Source: Pacificimonas flava
GTDB lineage: Bacteria > Pseudomonadota > Alphaproteobacteria > Sphingomonadales > Sphingomonadaceae
Assembly: GCF_000342165.1 (NCBI RefSeq)
Contig: NZ_AMRV01000007.1
Coordinates: 1 to 64,000, forward strand
Direction of reading: 5' to 3'
Length of the DNA: 64,000 nt
Positions 17,176 through 25,395 of this stretch are shown here, piece after piece. The position numbers and the translations under genes are program-made. The notes under the pieces were generated by a model. It saw only the letters and a program-made list of their open reading frames with translations, had not been told where the DNA came from and ran no database searches. Positions within the stretch are counted from its first letter, which is position 1. Each line of letters opens with the position of its first letter.

Positions 17176-17921
17176 TCAAGCCCGCCACTCCGCAGGCGCG
17201 GTCCGGCGATCTCCCTCGAGCAACCGGCCGCCGTGTGGGGCCAGTTCACTCTCCGCCAAGGCGATTACGGGATCGGGTTGACCAACCTCGAAGAGCGCCC
17301 GAAACGCGGTATCGAAGCGGCCGCCCAATGCGTGGTCTGCTTTCGTCAGGAGCCGCGGCGTCCACTTCCCTGCGCCGCTCCATCGGCCTCGGCCTCGCAA
17401 CGCCAACTCGGCCAACTTGGAATAGAGCATGGCACCGATGGCCAGAAGTTCAGGCGCGGTCCGTTCTCCCCGCAGGTCATCGACCGCGTCCGTGATCTCG
17501 TAGCGCAGCGCATCCAACTCGGCCTGCGTCAACGCCGGTGGGCCAGCCCTCAAGCTCGCCGAAACGGCATGCTGGAGCGCTGCGGCGCATTCCAGGTCTT
17601 TTCCGATCGTTTGGCTTTCGGCGATCATGCTCAGGATCGAGGGGCGCCCCCGCGCTGCGTCATCGTTGACGAACCAAGCCAGCGTACCTGGATCGTGAAC
17701 GAACGCTTCGACCGGGGCACCTTTAAAGGTGAAGGACTCTCGGCGGGCCGCTTCCAGTTCGTCGAAGACCACGACGAGATCGATGTCGGACAGGTTTGTC
17801 CCTTCCCCCGCATGATCGACCCAGCGACAAAAGCGAAGGAGGCGTCCCGATATCGCTCGCGGACCACGGCTCGGCCGATCGTCAGAGCTTCAGACGGTGA
17901 CGGGCATGAATAAAGGCTCAT
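17176..17921 (-). pseudogene. Nucleotidyltransferase-domain protein, frameshifted in a G run
   Basis: From ATG 17921 the frame reads RAVVRERYRDASFAFVAGSIMRG, then loses frame in the run of five G residues after CATGC-type sequence near 17815. In the next frame it continues GEGTNLSDIDLVVVFDELE, completing the GS-x9-SDIDL signature of Pol-beta-like nucleotidyltransferases. A helical C-terminal domain of about 180 residues follows, to the stop at 17176. Restoring one G would rejoin the frames. Such proteins can be antibiotic-modifying, antitoxin-like (MNT) or of unknown role; no HEPN partner is seen. Confidence 0.7.
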
Positions 17922-17998
17922 TCTGTCCCCGTCAACACCAGGTCGGGCTGCTCCTTACCCGCCGCCGAGCCGATCTGTTCGATGGACACATGGACGGG

Positions 17999-18340
17999 CT
18001 ATCGCGCCGCGCGGGAACGGCTGCTCTCCCATATTCGCGGCGGCGCGCAGAAGAACGTCATCGTCGTGGGCGGCGCGCCGTAACCCGCAAAGAGGACAAG
18101 GATGCCGGCACATGCGGCGGCCATCCGCTTGCGCTTCGTTTCGCGCTTTCGGCGATAGGCATGGAGGACCGTTTCCATATTCGGCCCCATGATCCGCTGC
18201 CACATCCGATCGAACAGTTCCCTGCGCCGCGGATCGCCTCGCAGCCAGCGCTCGAAGCACTGCTGGTCGACCGGCTCGTCATTCATGAAGGTCGCGACCC
18301 AGTGCGCCGCCTCCAGTTCCATCGTCTCCGCTTCAGACAT
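17999..18340 (-). pseudogene. Truncated FecR-type anti-sigma factor
   Basis: The N-terminal DUF4880/FecR cytoplasmic domain is clear: EAAHWVATFMNDEP, FERWLRGDPRRRELFDRMW. It is followed by a basic stretch and one membrane span (AAACAGILVLFAGYGA). The periplasmic FecR domain is missing: the frame becomes unrelated after the span and stops at 17999. In the other frame a weak trace (AAANMGEQP) can be seen before the nucleotidyltransferase remnant. The start overlaps the end of the sigma factor gene by 8 bases, the normal FecI-FecR arrangement. The sensor half has been lost, probably with the arrival of the island. Confidence 0.72.
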
Positions 18341-18839
18341 CGGCGCGCTTCTCGATCAATTCCATCGCCCGGTGCAGATCGAGCACGGCGCGCGCCACAT
18401 GCATATCCACCGCGCCCGGCGTAAGGCCGAATTCGCCGGCCGCCTCCTTCGAGCTGAGGCCATGAACCCGGCGGCTGACAAAGACCTTCCGCCGCAAGAC
18501 CGGCATCTTCGTAAGCACCCGCGAGACGATTTCCACCAGTTCGCGATGCTCCAACTGCCGCTGGATGTCGGAATGCTCACAAGCCGTATTCTCGTCGAGC
18601 TCCACGGTCGAGAACCTCTTGTCCCGCCGGAAATGGTCCCTTGCGAGATTTATGGAGATCCGGCGCAAAAAAGAGAGGGGATTGGAAATTCTAGTCCCCG
18701 TCTTCTGACTGTAGGCCAGGTATCGGAGATAGGCCTCCTGAACGATGTCCTCGCTCAGAGATCTCTCGCGCACATGGCGCGAGACATAGCGCATGAGCTC
18801 GCCCCGGGAGGCACTGATATCGAAGCTCTCATAGTGCAT
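18333..18839 (-). CDS. ECF RNA polymerase sigma factor, FecI type
   Basis: 168 residues with region 2 (VRERSLSEDIVQEAYLRYLAY and NPLSFLRRISINLARDHFRRD) and region 4 (MPVLRRKVFVSRRVHGLSSKEAA, PGAVDMHVARAVLDLHRAM). This is the FecI/RpoE-like layout that normally pairs with a FecR anti-sigma and a TonB receptor. The sequence is intact, but its FecR is truncated and no TonB-dependent receptor is near. It may thus be unregulated, silent or controlled from elsewhere. Confidence 0.85.
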   Translation of the reverse strand: MHYESFDISASRGELMRYVSRHVRERSLSEDIVQEAYLRYLAYSQKTGTRISNPLSFLRRISINLARDHFRRDKRFSTVELDENTACEHSDIQRQLEHRELVEIVSRVLTKMPVLRRKVFVSRRVHGLSSKEAAGEFGLTPGAVDMHVARAVLDLHRAMELIEKRADV

Positions 18840-18967
18840 GACGGGCGCCGATATTTGCGCATTGTGACGCCCGGATTAAACGTGAGGAAAATCACGTCGT
18901 GCTCCGGAAATTCGGAGCACAGCGATGGTGTGCGATCACGAACCTGCATTCGGCATCCACTTGAAAA

Positions 18968-19140
18968 TCAAAGCCTTATGTTCCGTAGCTGGCGATTGAA
19001 CAGCAGTTCCTCGATATTCGCCAGCAGGCCGGACTCGTCCCGCATGATGAGCTGGCAGTCGTTATTCAGAGCGGAGTCGGGGTTCTCGTTGGTGACGTTG
19101 AAGCACATCGTCGAGCAACGGGCGGCCTCTGCCATCTCTA
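18968..19140 (-). pseudogene. C-terminal part of an unidentified gene interrupted by the IS5 element
   Basis: A minus-strand frame ends at TGA 18968-18970 and encodes MAEAARCSTMCFNVT, then NDCQLIMRDESGLLAN and IEELLFNRQLRNIRL. Removing the IS5 element and one TA copy joins it to 19987-20025, giving YWRLRDAASALEMAEA across the junction in frame. The combined open frame begins after a TGA at 20026-20028, so the 5' part is already lost. I do not recognise the family. Bases 18840-18967 between it and the sigma factor hold nothing I can name. Confidence 0.5.
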
Positions 19141-19986
19141 GGCTCAGGACTCATTGATCACAGCTAAAAGATGACGGTGGCGGCGATGCAGATGGCCGAG
19201 AAGAAGGTGTGTGCGCATCTGTCGTAGCGGGTGTGGATGCGGCGCCAATCCTTGAGACGGCCAAACATGATCTCGATCTTGTGGCGCTGGCGGTAGAGGG
19301 CAGCGTCGTGCGGGATCGGCACACGCCGGTTCGCCCTGGAGGGGATGCAGGCAGAGATCTTGCGATCGGCCAAAGCAGCGCGGAACCAGTCTGCGTCATA
19401 ACCTCGATCGCCGAGCAGGGTTTTGGCCCTGGGCAGTGCATCAAGCATCAAGGCAGCCCCTTTGTAATCGCTCATCTGCCCTTCGCTGAGCGCCATGATC
19501 AGCGGGCGCCCGTGATCGTCGCAGACGGCGTGAAGCTTGGAGTTCAGGCCACCCTTGGTGCGTCCGATACGGCGGGGAACAGCCCCTTTTTGAGCAGGCT
19601 GGCAGCGGTGCGGTGTGCCTTGAGGTGAGTTGCATCGATCATCAGCTGGTCGGGCCTGCCGCCTTTGGCGGCCAGCGCAGCGAATATCTTGTTGAACACG
19701 CCAAGCCGGCTCCAGCGGATGAATCGGTTGTAGATCGTCTTGTGCGGCCCGTAGCCGGTCGGCGCGTCCCGCCTGCGCAGACCATTGCGGATCACGAAAA
19801 TGATCCCGCTGACGATCCGCCCGTCATCGACCCGAGGAATCCCATGTGACAGCGGAAAAAACGGCTCGATCCGGCGCATCTGCGCCTCGCTCAACATCCA
19901 CAAATCACTCACCGGTAGCGCCTCCTCGCACTCCCGTTGAATGAGCTCGAGGTCGTTCCCGCAAGCACTTTAATGGGTCCTGGGCC
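19141..19986 (-). mobile_element. IS5-family (IS427-group-like) insertion sequence
   Basis: The element is 846 bases with imperfect terminal inverted repeats: GGCTCAGGACTCATT at the left end and GGCCCAGGACCCATT read inward from the right end. TA flanks both ends (19139-19140 and 19987-19988), the duplication expected for this group at a CTAA-like target. It carries one transposase spread over two frames. The element interrupts the reading frame of the unidentified gene described at 18968. Confidence 0.82.
19164..19912 (-). CDS. IS5 family transposase, two frames joined by a -1 frameshift
   Basis: Frame A starts at GTG 19912 (LSEAQMRRIEPFFP, RIVSGIIFVIRNG, LMIDATHLKAHRTAASLLKKG) and stops at 19544. 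Frame B supplies VPRRIGRTKGGLNSKLHAV, the DDE-domain LLGDRGYDADWFRAAL and the C-terminal HKIEIMFGRLKDWRR. The frames meet at the C-AAA-AAG-GGG stretch around LLKKG, where a -1 slip gives KKGAVPRRIG, the family consensus. The shift is thus likely programmed, as in other IS427-group elements, and the transposase may be functional. Confidence 0.82.
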
Positions 19987-20208
19987 TAACGCGGACGCGG
20001 CATCACGAAGCCGCCAGTATATATTTCAGACAACAGTTTCATCATGGCGGGTAGGACAGAGGTACATACGCAGCAAGCACCAGAGTTGCCCGTCACCGCA
20101 AAAATCGACTCTTAAACCTATTATTTTGACCGCTTCAGGGGCGCAGGTTAATTATTCTGATTATCGAAATTGGCGGCGCCCTGCTGACTGACTTTTGCAC
20201 GCCCTAAG

Positions 20209-20565
20209 TTGGGCCGACTGCGGACTGGCAGGTTTAGGGAAACGCTCGCCGGATTTTCGAAAGAGCAATGGCTTGAGACCCGGGACGGCAAAGAGCCAAA
20301 CGAACTTACGCGGGAACAGATGGTGCGAGCGTCCTGTATCATCGGGATCTTCCGGTGCCTTCGCATCATCTTCAACGGCCCGCTTGCCTATGGCTGGATG
20401 ACGCATTCTAACAAGGGTCCGCTCTTTAACGGAAACCGTCCGATCGATGTAATCAATGCTGGTGGGCCGGAGGATTTGGTCAAGGTTCGGGAGCACCTAC
20501 TGCACCTTGGAGGAGGATGCATCGACAGCGGTATGGAAGACGAGTTCGAGCCGGATATCAGCTGA
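20209..20565 (+). CDS. MbcA/ParS/Xre-type antitoxin-like protein (DUF2384 domain), orphan
   Basis: About 118 residues. The C-terminal half has the toxin-binding DUF2384 pattern: GWMTHSNKGPLFNGNRPID, then VINAGGPEDLVKVREHL. The start is uncertain: only a TTG at 20209 fits, and the frame is open back to 20188, so the N-terminus may have been lost. This family neutralises RES-domain NAD-consuming toxins or MbcT, normally encoded next door; none is present here. It is therefore an orphan antitoxin or a remnant. Bases 19989-20187 upstream hold only the lost-gene sequence and AT-richer filler. Confidence 0.6.
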   Translation: MGRLRTGRFRETLAGFSKEQWLETRDGKEPNELTREQMVRASCIIGIFRCLRIIFNGPLAYGWMTHSNKGPLFNGNRPIDVINAGGPEDLVKVREHLLHLGGGCIDSGMEDEFEPDIS

Positions 20566-20999
20566 GGTGATTTGGTGACGGCTGTGCGCTGTTAGCCTCG
20601 GCTCATATGAAGTCGAGCGCCACGTTGGCATCAGACCGGCGCTTTTAGTATTCCGGCCGTCAGAGACGACAATGAACTGACGGATGCCCACGAGACCCGC
20701 CGTGCATTGGTAGCAAGACCCGACACGTCGCTACTGAAGTCTTCTCTTGGACGACGAGCATAAACGCACCCATGAAATTGGTGCGCAGTCCTGTTTTAAA
20801 ATCAAGTCTATCGCAGGCGAAGGCACTGCTAAGATCGCGGCACTTTTGGTGTGGCTCGACAGAGAGCGTTCAGGCTTTTCAGCTTAAGCCGACGCATCTG
20901 CTGGCCAAAAATGAGCGAACGGACGTCTTAACTTGCGCAGCGGACGTCTTAAGCTGTCCAGAGGCACGTTCGTTTTTGTCGCCACAATTCGAACGGAAA
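20566..20999. other. Non-coding junction between the accessory island and the tRNA
   Basis: 434 bases without a supportable gene. A short direct repeat, CGGACGTCTTAA, occurs at about 20923 and 20941. The base composition is more AT-rich and irregular than in core regions. It abuts the 3' end of tRNA-Arg, the usual insertion point of integrative elements. Confidence 0.5.
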
Positions 21000-21076
21000 T
21001 GGTGCGCCCGGCAGGATTCGAACCTGCGGCCCCCAGATTAGGAATCTGGTGCTCTATCCTGCTGAGCTACGGGCGC
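21000..21076 (-). tRNA. tRNA-Arg(CCT)
   Basis: Read on the minus strand: acceptor GCGCCCG pairs with CGGGCGC. The D-arm is GCTCAGCAGGATAGAGC, the anticodon arm CCAGA-TTCCTAA-TCTGG with anticodon CCT, and the T-arm GCAGG-TTCGAAT-CCTGC. An encoded CCA occupies 21002-21000. It decodes AGG. All stems pair. Its 3' end faces the accessory island. Confidence 0.96.
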
Positions 21077-21295
21077 TCGCAGCCTTTCGGCATCTGCACG
21101 GCGGCTGGGGGTGGGGTCAAGTCGCGGGTGTGTTTCCTGTGAGAAGAGGGCAAGCGGGGGCTTCCTGAAATTCGGACCGCGGGGCATTGCGCGGTTTCGA
21201 AGGCCCGCGCTCGATATGTCTGGTCTGAAGCCCGGGAACGTAGCGCCCGCGCGTCGGGTGCTCGGAGCGGAGAAGGGGCAGGCTGCCCGCCCTCC

Positions 21296-21778
21296 TTAGG
21301 CGTCGCTTCGCGGACGGACCGGGAAGAGGAGGGGGAAGGCGGCAACGCCTTCTTCCCTCAGTTCCTTCGCCTCGCCGGCACCCGTTTCCCCATAGATCGA
21401 GCGGTGTTCCTGCTCTCCATAATGCATCGCGCGGGCTTCTTCGGCAAAGCGGCTGCCGACATATTCGCTTTTGGCAACAGCCTCGCTCTGTGCCCTTGCC
21501 AGCGCGGCCAGCATGGTTTTCACAGCCTCGGGGCTGGGCGGCGTGGCCCCCTCAGCTTGCGGGGCATCCTTCATCGCAGCGGCGGCAGCCATATCCGCAT
21601 CGCTCCGCGCCGCTCCGCTTGAAATCGCCAGTGCACTCGGCGTCCGTTCGATATCCGTGCTTTCGCAAAAGGGGCAGGCGACCAGGTCGCGGTCCTTCTG
21701 CGTCTCATAGTCCCTGCGACTGCCGAACCACGCCTCGAATATATGTCCGCCGGCGCATCTCAAATCATAAACGATCAT
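21296..21778 (-). CDS. DUF1178 family protein
   Basis: 160 residues. The N-terminus MIVYDLRCAGGHIFEAWF and CPFCES form the small zinc-ribbon-like start typical of DUF1178. A long helical, Ala/Glu-rich middle and the conserved YVGSRFAEEARAMHYGE and RSIYGE follow. The ATG overlaps the TGA of the nitrilase-family gene by four bases. The family has no established function and is usually found next to the amidase and glutaredoxin genes in alphaproteobacteria, as here. Bases 21077-21295 to the tRNA hold no feature. Confidence 0.88.
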   Translation of the reverse strand: MIVYDLRCAGGHIFEAWFGSRRDYETQKDRDLVACPFCESTDIERTPSALAISSGAARSDADMAAAAAMKDAPQAEGATPPSPEAVKTMLAALARAQSEAVAKSEYVGSRFAEEARAMHYGEQEHRSIYGETGAGEAKELREEGVAAFPLLFPVRPRSDA

Positions 21779-22593
21779 GGGAAGGCTATATGGGCGCGAT
21801 GATCGCGTGAGGGAAGGCGCCGCCGAATCTCGGCCACGCGGGCAAGATCGATGTCGCAGATGGCGGTTCCGGGTGTTTCGCCCATGTCGAGGAGCACCTC
21901 GCCCCAAGGATCCACGACCAGCGAATGGCCGTAGGTGGCGCGGCCATCCTCATGCGTCCCCGTCTGGGCCGCGGCTATTACGAAGGCGGTGTTCTCGACG
22001 GCGCGCGTCCGGGCGAGGAGGTGCCAATGCGCGGCCCCCGTCGGGCGCGTGAAGGCGGCGGGTGCCGCGAGCAGGTCGGCGCCCGCTTCGCTAAGGCAGT
22101 CATAAAGCCGCGGAAAGCGCAGATCGTAGCAGATTGAAAGGCCCAGCCGTCCCGCCGGCGTGTCGGCGACCACAGGGTGGCCACCAGCGTCGAAGCTTTT
22201 CGATTCCCCATAAGTTTCGCCGCCGCCCAGATCGACATCGAACAGGTGAATCTTGTCATAGCGGGCGACGATCGTGCCGTTCCCATCGATCAGGAAGCTG
22301 CGATTGATCAGGCGGTCGCTGGCGGCGGTGGTCTTGATCGCCAAAGACCCGAGCGCCACCCAGGTGCCCGTTTCGGCGGCTGTTTTTCGGACCGCGGCGA
22401 GGACCATGTCGGCGTTCTCGGCCACCGTATGGCTGAGAAGGCGTTCGCGATTCTTGTCGAGACAGCCGCTCATTTCCGGGGTGAAGACAATTCCGGCCCC
22501 CTCCGACGCCAGACTGCCGATCGCACCGGTCAGCGCGGCCGCATTGCGCGCTGGCTCGATGCCACTGGTCATCTGGACGAGGCCGATACGCAT
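21775..22593 (-). CDS. Nitrilase-superfamily amidase (deaminated glutathione amidase / Nit1-like)
   Basis: 272 residues with the nitrilase catalytic triad: Glu in FTPEMSG, Lys in RYDKIHLFDV, Cys in SICYDLRFP. The sequence begins MRIGLVQMTSG. HLFDVDLGGGETYGES and the overall length match the Nit1/YbeM branch that removes deaminated glutathione. Translation is coupled: the ATG overlaps the TAA of grxC by one base (TAATG) and its own stop overlaps DUF1178. Being between glutaredoxin and DUF1178 supports a role in glutathione repair. Confidence 0.9.
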   Translation of the reverse strand: MRIGLVQMTSGIEPARNAAALTGAIGSLASEGAGIVFTPEMSGCLDKNRERLLSHTVAENADMVLAAVRKTAAETGTWVALGSLAIKTTAASDRLINRSFLIDGNGTIVARYDKIHLFDVDLGGGETYGESKSFDAGGHPVVADTPAGRLGLSICYDLRFPRLYDCLSEAGADLLAAPAAFTRPTGAAHWHLLARTRAVENTAFVIAAAQTGTHEDGRATYGHSLVVDPWGEVLLDMGETPGTAICDIDLARVAEIRRRLPSRDHRAHIAFP

Positions 22594-22853
22594 TACGCCT
22601 CCTGCAACAGGGTATCGAGCCGCCCGTCGCGTTCCAGCGCGGCGAGGTCGTCGGATCCGCCCACATGCGTCTCCCCGATGAAGATTTGCGGCACCGTGCT
22701 ACGCCCGCCGGAGCGGGATAGCATCTCCTGCCGCTTCTCCCCGCCCATCGAGATGTCGATCTCGTTGAAGTCGGCACCCTTCTTTGAAAGCAACGCCTTT
22801 GCCCGGGTGCAATAGGGGCAGAGAAACTTCGTATAGATGTCGATCTTCGGCAT
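22593..22853 (-). CDS. grxC: Glutaredoxin 3
   Basis: 86 residues, a class I dithiol glutaredoxin with the CPYC active site at residues 12-15 (KFLCPYCTRAK), the cis-Pro region STVPQIFIGE and the glutathione-binding GGSDDLAAL. It reduces disulfides and mixed disulfides with glutathione in the cytoplasm. It is the first gene of the grxC-amidase-DUF1178 operon; ComF ends 32 bases upstream in the same direction and may be co-transcribed. Confidence 0.95.
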   Translation of the reverse strand: MPKIDIYTKFLCPYCTRAKALLSKKGADFNEIDISMGGEKRQEMLSRSGGRSTVPQIFIGETHVGGSDDLAALERDGRLDTLLQEA

Positions 22854-22885
22854 GAGATCTCCTTTCGCCCGCGGCTGCCGCGAGC

Positions 22886-23629
22886 TTATTCGGCAGCCGT
22901 TATGAATTCCTTTCGGTCCGTCGGCAGAGCACGGGCGAACGTCACCACGTCGACCGATGCCGCCCCGGAGCGGACGAGGATCGCGGCCGCGGAGTTCACC
23001 GTCGCGCCCGTCGTCATCACATCGTCCACTAGCACAACGCGTCGTCCCTCGACACGGGTCCGGTCGGCGCGAAAGGCGCCCTTCGCCGCGCGGAAACGGG
23101 CGGCGCGGCCGAGACCCGCCGTAGAATGCGTCGGCTTTACCCGCTGCATTGCCGAAAGCGCCATTGGAATGCCGCTAAGCCGTGCCAGCGCCAGTGCCAG
23201 CAATCCCGCCTGATTGTAGCCGCGCTGACGCAGGCGGCGCGTATCGAGCGGGATGGGCACGAGCAACTGATCGGCTTCGGTGGCCGGCATCAGGCGCAGC
23301 ATCTGCTCTGCCATCAACAGCGCGAGATGCGTACGCGCGGCATGTTTGAAACCGAGGAGGACGGGAACGACGGCGCCCTCATAGCGGAAGGCGGCGCGTG
23401 CACGGCGGTAGGGCGGCGGCGTGTCCGCACACGCACCGCACTGCGCGGCTGCGGCCATTTCAACGTCGAACGGCAATCCGCATATTGCGCAGCAAGGGTC
23501 CGTCAGGAAGGAGAGCTGCTGCCAGCACGCCGAGCAGAAACGCCGATCCTCAACGACGATCTCACGGCACGATGGGCAGCGCGGCGGCAGAACGAGATCG
23601 AGAAGGGCGTCGGCGGCGCGGCGAAACAT
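22886..23629 (-). CDS. ComF family protein (phosphoribosyltransferase-like)
   Basis: 247 residues. An N-terminal double zinc ribbon (CPSC, CSAC, CCAIC, CGAC) is followed by a PRTase domain with VPIPLDTRRLRQRGYNQ and the PRPP-binding VVLVDDVMTTGAT. ComF is a DNA-uptake related factor in competent bacteria and is often just called an amidophosphoribosyltransferase-like protein. The start at 23629 follows from domain position; the methyltransferase gene diverges 48 bases away. Confidence 0.92.
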   Translation of the reverse strand: MFRRAADALLDLVLPPRCPSCREIVVEDRRFCSACWQQLSFLTDPCCAICGLPFDVEMAAAAQCGACADTPPPYRRARAAFRYEGAVVPVLLGFKHAARTHLALLMAEQMLRLMPATEADQLLVPIPLDTRRLRQRGYNQAGLLALALARLSGIPMALSAMQRVKPTHSTAGLGRAARFRAAKGAFRADRTRVEGRRVVLVDDVMTTGATVNSAAAILVRSGAASVDVVTFARALPTDRKEFITAAE

Positions 23630-23677
23630 GACAGCGACCTTACAGGCTCTGCGCGCGCTGCCTATATGCGTGCGCGC

Positions 23678-24478
23678 ATGAACGACGACGAAAACAGGAT
23701 CGCGCCATTCGACCGCAACGCTCGCCGCCGCGCGCGTGAGCGTGCCGTCAAACGATATGGAGAGTTCGCTTTCCTGAAGGATGCGGTCAGCGAAGATCTG
23801 GCCGGCCGGGCCGCTGGGTTCGATCGGCGCTGGGCGCGCTGCCTGGACCTTGGCGCTCATGACGGACGGCTGGGCGCGCGTATCGGCGCCAAGACGCTGA
23901 TCGCGACCGACAGCGCCTATGGGTTTGCCGCACCGCTTCGAGGCGTGGTGTGCGACGAGGACCGCCTGCCCTTTGCCGAGGACAGTTTCGACATCGTCGT
24001 GTCGGCGCTCAGCCTGCATAGCGTCAACGACCTACCCGGCGCCCTGGTGCAAATTCGCCGGCTTCTCCGGCCGGGCGGGGTCTTTCTGGCCGCTTTCGTG
24101 GGCGGCGCCTCCTTTGCGGCGCAGCGCAGTGCGCTGCTGCATGCGGAGATGGAAGCAAGCAGCGGCGCCTCACCCCGCCTGTTGCCGATGGTGGACCCCG
24201 CCGAAGCTCCGGGCCTGCTGCAGCGAGCCGGCTTTGTCGATCCCGTCGTCGATCAGCATTGGATAACGGTCAAATACAGGGGGGCGCAGGACATGGTGCG
24301 CGATCTTCGCGGCATGGGTGAGACGAATGTGCTGGCAGCGCGTGAGCGGGCGCCCATGGGAAGGGGGCAGGTGGGCGCGCTGCTGGCAGCGGCCCATACC
24401 GGGGCCGATCAGCGTATCGAGGCGCAGGCGGAAATCCTGACGCTGACGGGAAGAGCGCCGGAGGCTCCGGGAGAATAG
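23678..24478 (+). CDS. SAM-dependent methyltransferase (NDUFAF5/BioC-like)
   Basis: About 266 residues. It has motif I CLDLGAHDGRLG, the acidic loop ATDSAYG, DEDRLPFAEDSFDIVVS, the post-motif LSLHSVNDLPGALVQIRRLLRPGG and a C-terminal helix bundle. The N-terminus FDRNARRRARERA is that of the NDUFAF5 branch found beside ComF in alphaproteobacteria. In mitochondria that branch hydroxylates an arginine of complex I; the bacterial substrate is not known. ATG 23678 is used; 23666 is also in frame. Confidence 0.85.
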   Translation: MNDDENRIAPFDRNARRRARERAVKRYGEFAFLKDAVSEDLAGRAAGFDRRWARCLDLGAHDGRLGARIGAKTLIATDSAYGFAAPLRGVVCDEDRLPFAEDSFDIVVSALSLHSVNDLPGALVQIRRLLRPGGVFLAAFVGGASFAAQRSALLHAEMEASSGASPRLLPMVDPAEAPGLLQRAGFVDPVVDQHWITVKYRGAQDMVRDLRGMGETNVLAARERAPMGRGQVGALLAAAHTGADQRIEAQAEILTLTGRAPEAPGE

Positions 24479-24508
24479 CGGGGGTCCGCTGGAGCTTTGG
24501 ACGGTGCG

Positions 24509-24913
24509 TCAGACCAGCGCATCGAGCAGGCCGATGAGCGGCCGGTCGGCCGGCGGCATGTCGATGTCGAACATGGCGGCCGGGCGTGCCCACCGCAGCG
24601 CCTGACCCTCCCGTCCCTCCGGCCGGCCGGTCCATTTCCGGCAGACGAACAGCAACAGGATCAGATGAAACTCGTCATACTCGTGGCTGGCGAAGGCGAT
24701 GGGCGACAGACAGGAGCTGTGTGTCGAGATGCCCAGTTCCTCGTCCAGCTCCCGGATCAGCGCGAGTTCCGGACTCTCGCCAGGATCGATCTTTCCTCCG
24801 GGAAACTCCCATGTGCCGGCGAGATGCTTTCCTGCGGGACGCTGGGCAAGAAGGACGCGGCCATCCCGGTCGACAAGGGCGGCGGCGGAAACGAGGATTG
24901 TAGGCTTGGACAT
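24509..24913 (-). CDS. mutT: 8-oxo-dGTP diphosphatase, MutT/Nudix family
   Basis: 134 residues with a complete Nudix box, GGKIDPGESPELALIRELDEELGI, split by the standard spacing (G-x5-E-x7-REUxEExGU). The MutT-type N-terminus is VSAAALVDRDGRVLLAQRP. It hydrolyses oxidised dGTP before incorporation. It is convergent with the methyltransferase gene, separated by 30 bases. No fused phosphatase domain is present. Confidence 0.9.
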   Translation of the reverse strand: MSKPTILVSAAALVDRDGRVLLAQRPAGKHLAGTWEFPGGKIDPGESPELALIRELDEELGISTHSSCLSPIAFASHEYDEFHLILLLFVCRKWTGRPEGREGQALRWARPAAMFDIDMPPADRPLIGLLDALV

Positions 24914-25019
24914 GAGCGCGCACGGTTAATCGCCTCGCTGCCTTTGGCGCCAGTCTTTTGTTAACCGCCAAGGGGTAGACCGCCTTGCGCAGTCGATCGG
25001 CGAAGCAAAGGTCCAGGGC

Positions 25020-25196
25020 ATGAGTTTATTTTTCCGCCGGCTGAACAGGGATCGGCGCGGGGCGACGGCCATCGAGTTCGGATTGCTTGCCGGCCTCATC
25101 GCGATTGCCGCGCTCGCCGGGTTCAACGCGTTCGGAGAAAGCCTCGAAAACATGTGGGATGGAGTGAAGAACGAGTCCGTCGGAGCGATGGGCTAG
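25020..25196 (+). CDS. Flp family type IVb pilin (short, 58 aa)
   Basis: A short gene coding for 58 residues. After a basic leader (SLFFRRLNRDRRG) comes the processing region ATAIEFGLLAGLIAIAALAG, with the Glu at +5 typical of Flp prepilins cut by a TadV/CpaA peptidase. The tail is LENMWDGVKNESVGAMG. It precedes a second flp gene by 200 bases; the gap shows no third gene. The two pilins may be major and minor forms. Confidence 0.82.
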   Translation: MSLFFRRLNRDRRGATAIEFGLLAGLIAIAALAGFNAFGESLENMWDGVKNESVGAMG

Positions 25197-25395
25197 CGGA
25201 TCGAACGGCTCCACTGTCCGATTCGGATCAAATTTCGGACACAATTACAATGGTCTGACCAGTCGCCCCAAAAAGTCCGCCCGCCATTAAGATGTTCTCA
25301 AGAGACCCAGAGTAAACCGGGCAATGCTGACCCATCGAGGACCGGGCCAAGCAGCACATTCGCGTCAGATACGTACCGTAACCAAGGAGAATCTC

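Noticed and set aside
17999-18340. Intact anti-sigma factor
   Set aside because: The periplasmic FecR domain is missing after the membrane span, so it is listed as a truncated gene.
11536-21076. Direct repeat of the tRNA-Arg 3' end as a left attachment site
   Set aside because: I looked for the 3' tRNA sequence near 11.3-12.1 kb and elsewhere in the island and saw no second copy. The island claim rests on content and position only.
20772-21142. Open frames ending CARQDSNLRPPD and containing VRPAGFEPAAPRL
   Set aside because: These are the well-known spurious peptides produced by translating the strand opposite a tRNA. They cover tRNA-Arg(CCT) and have no coding support.
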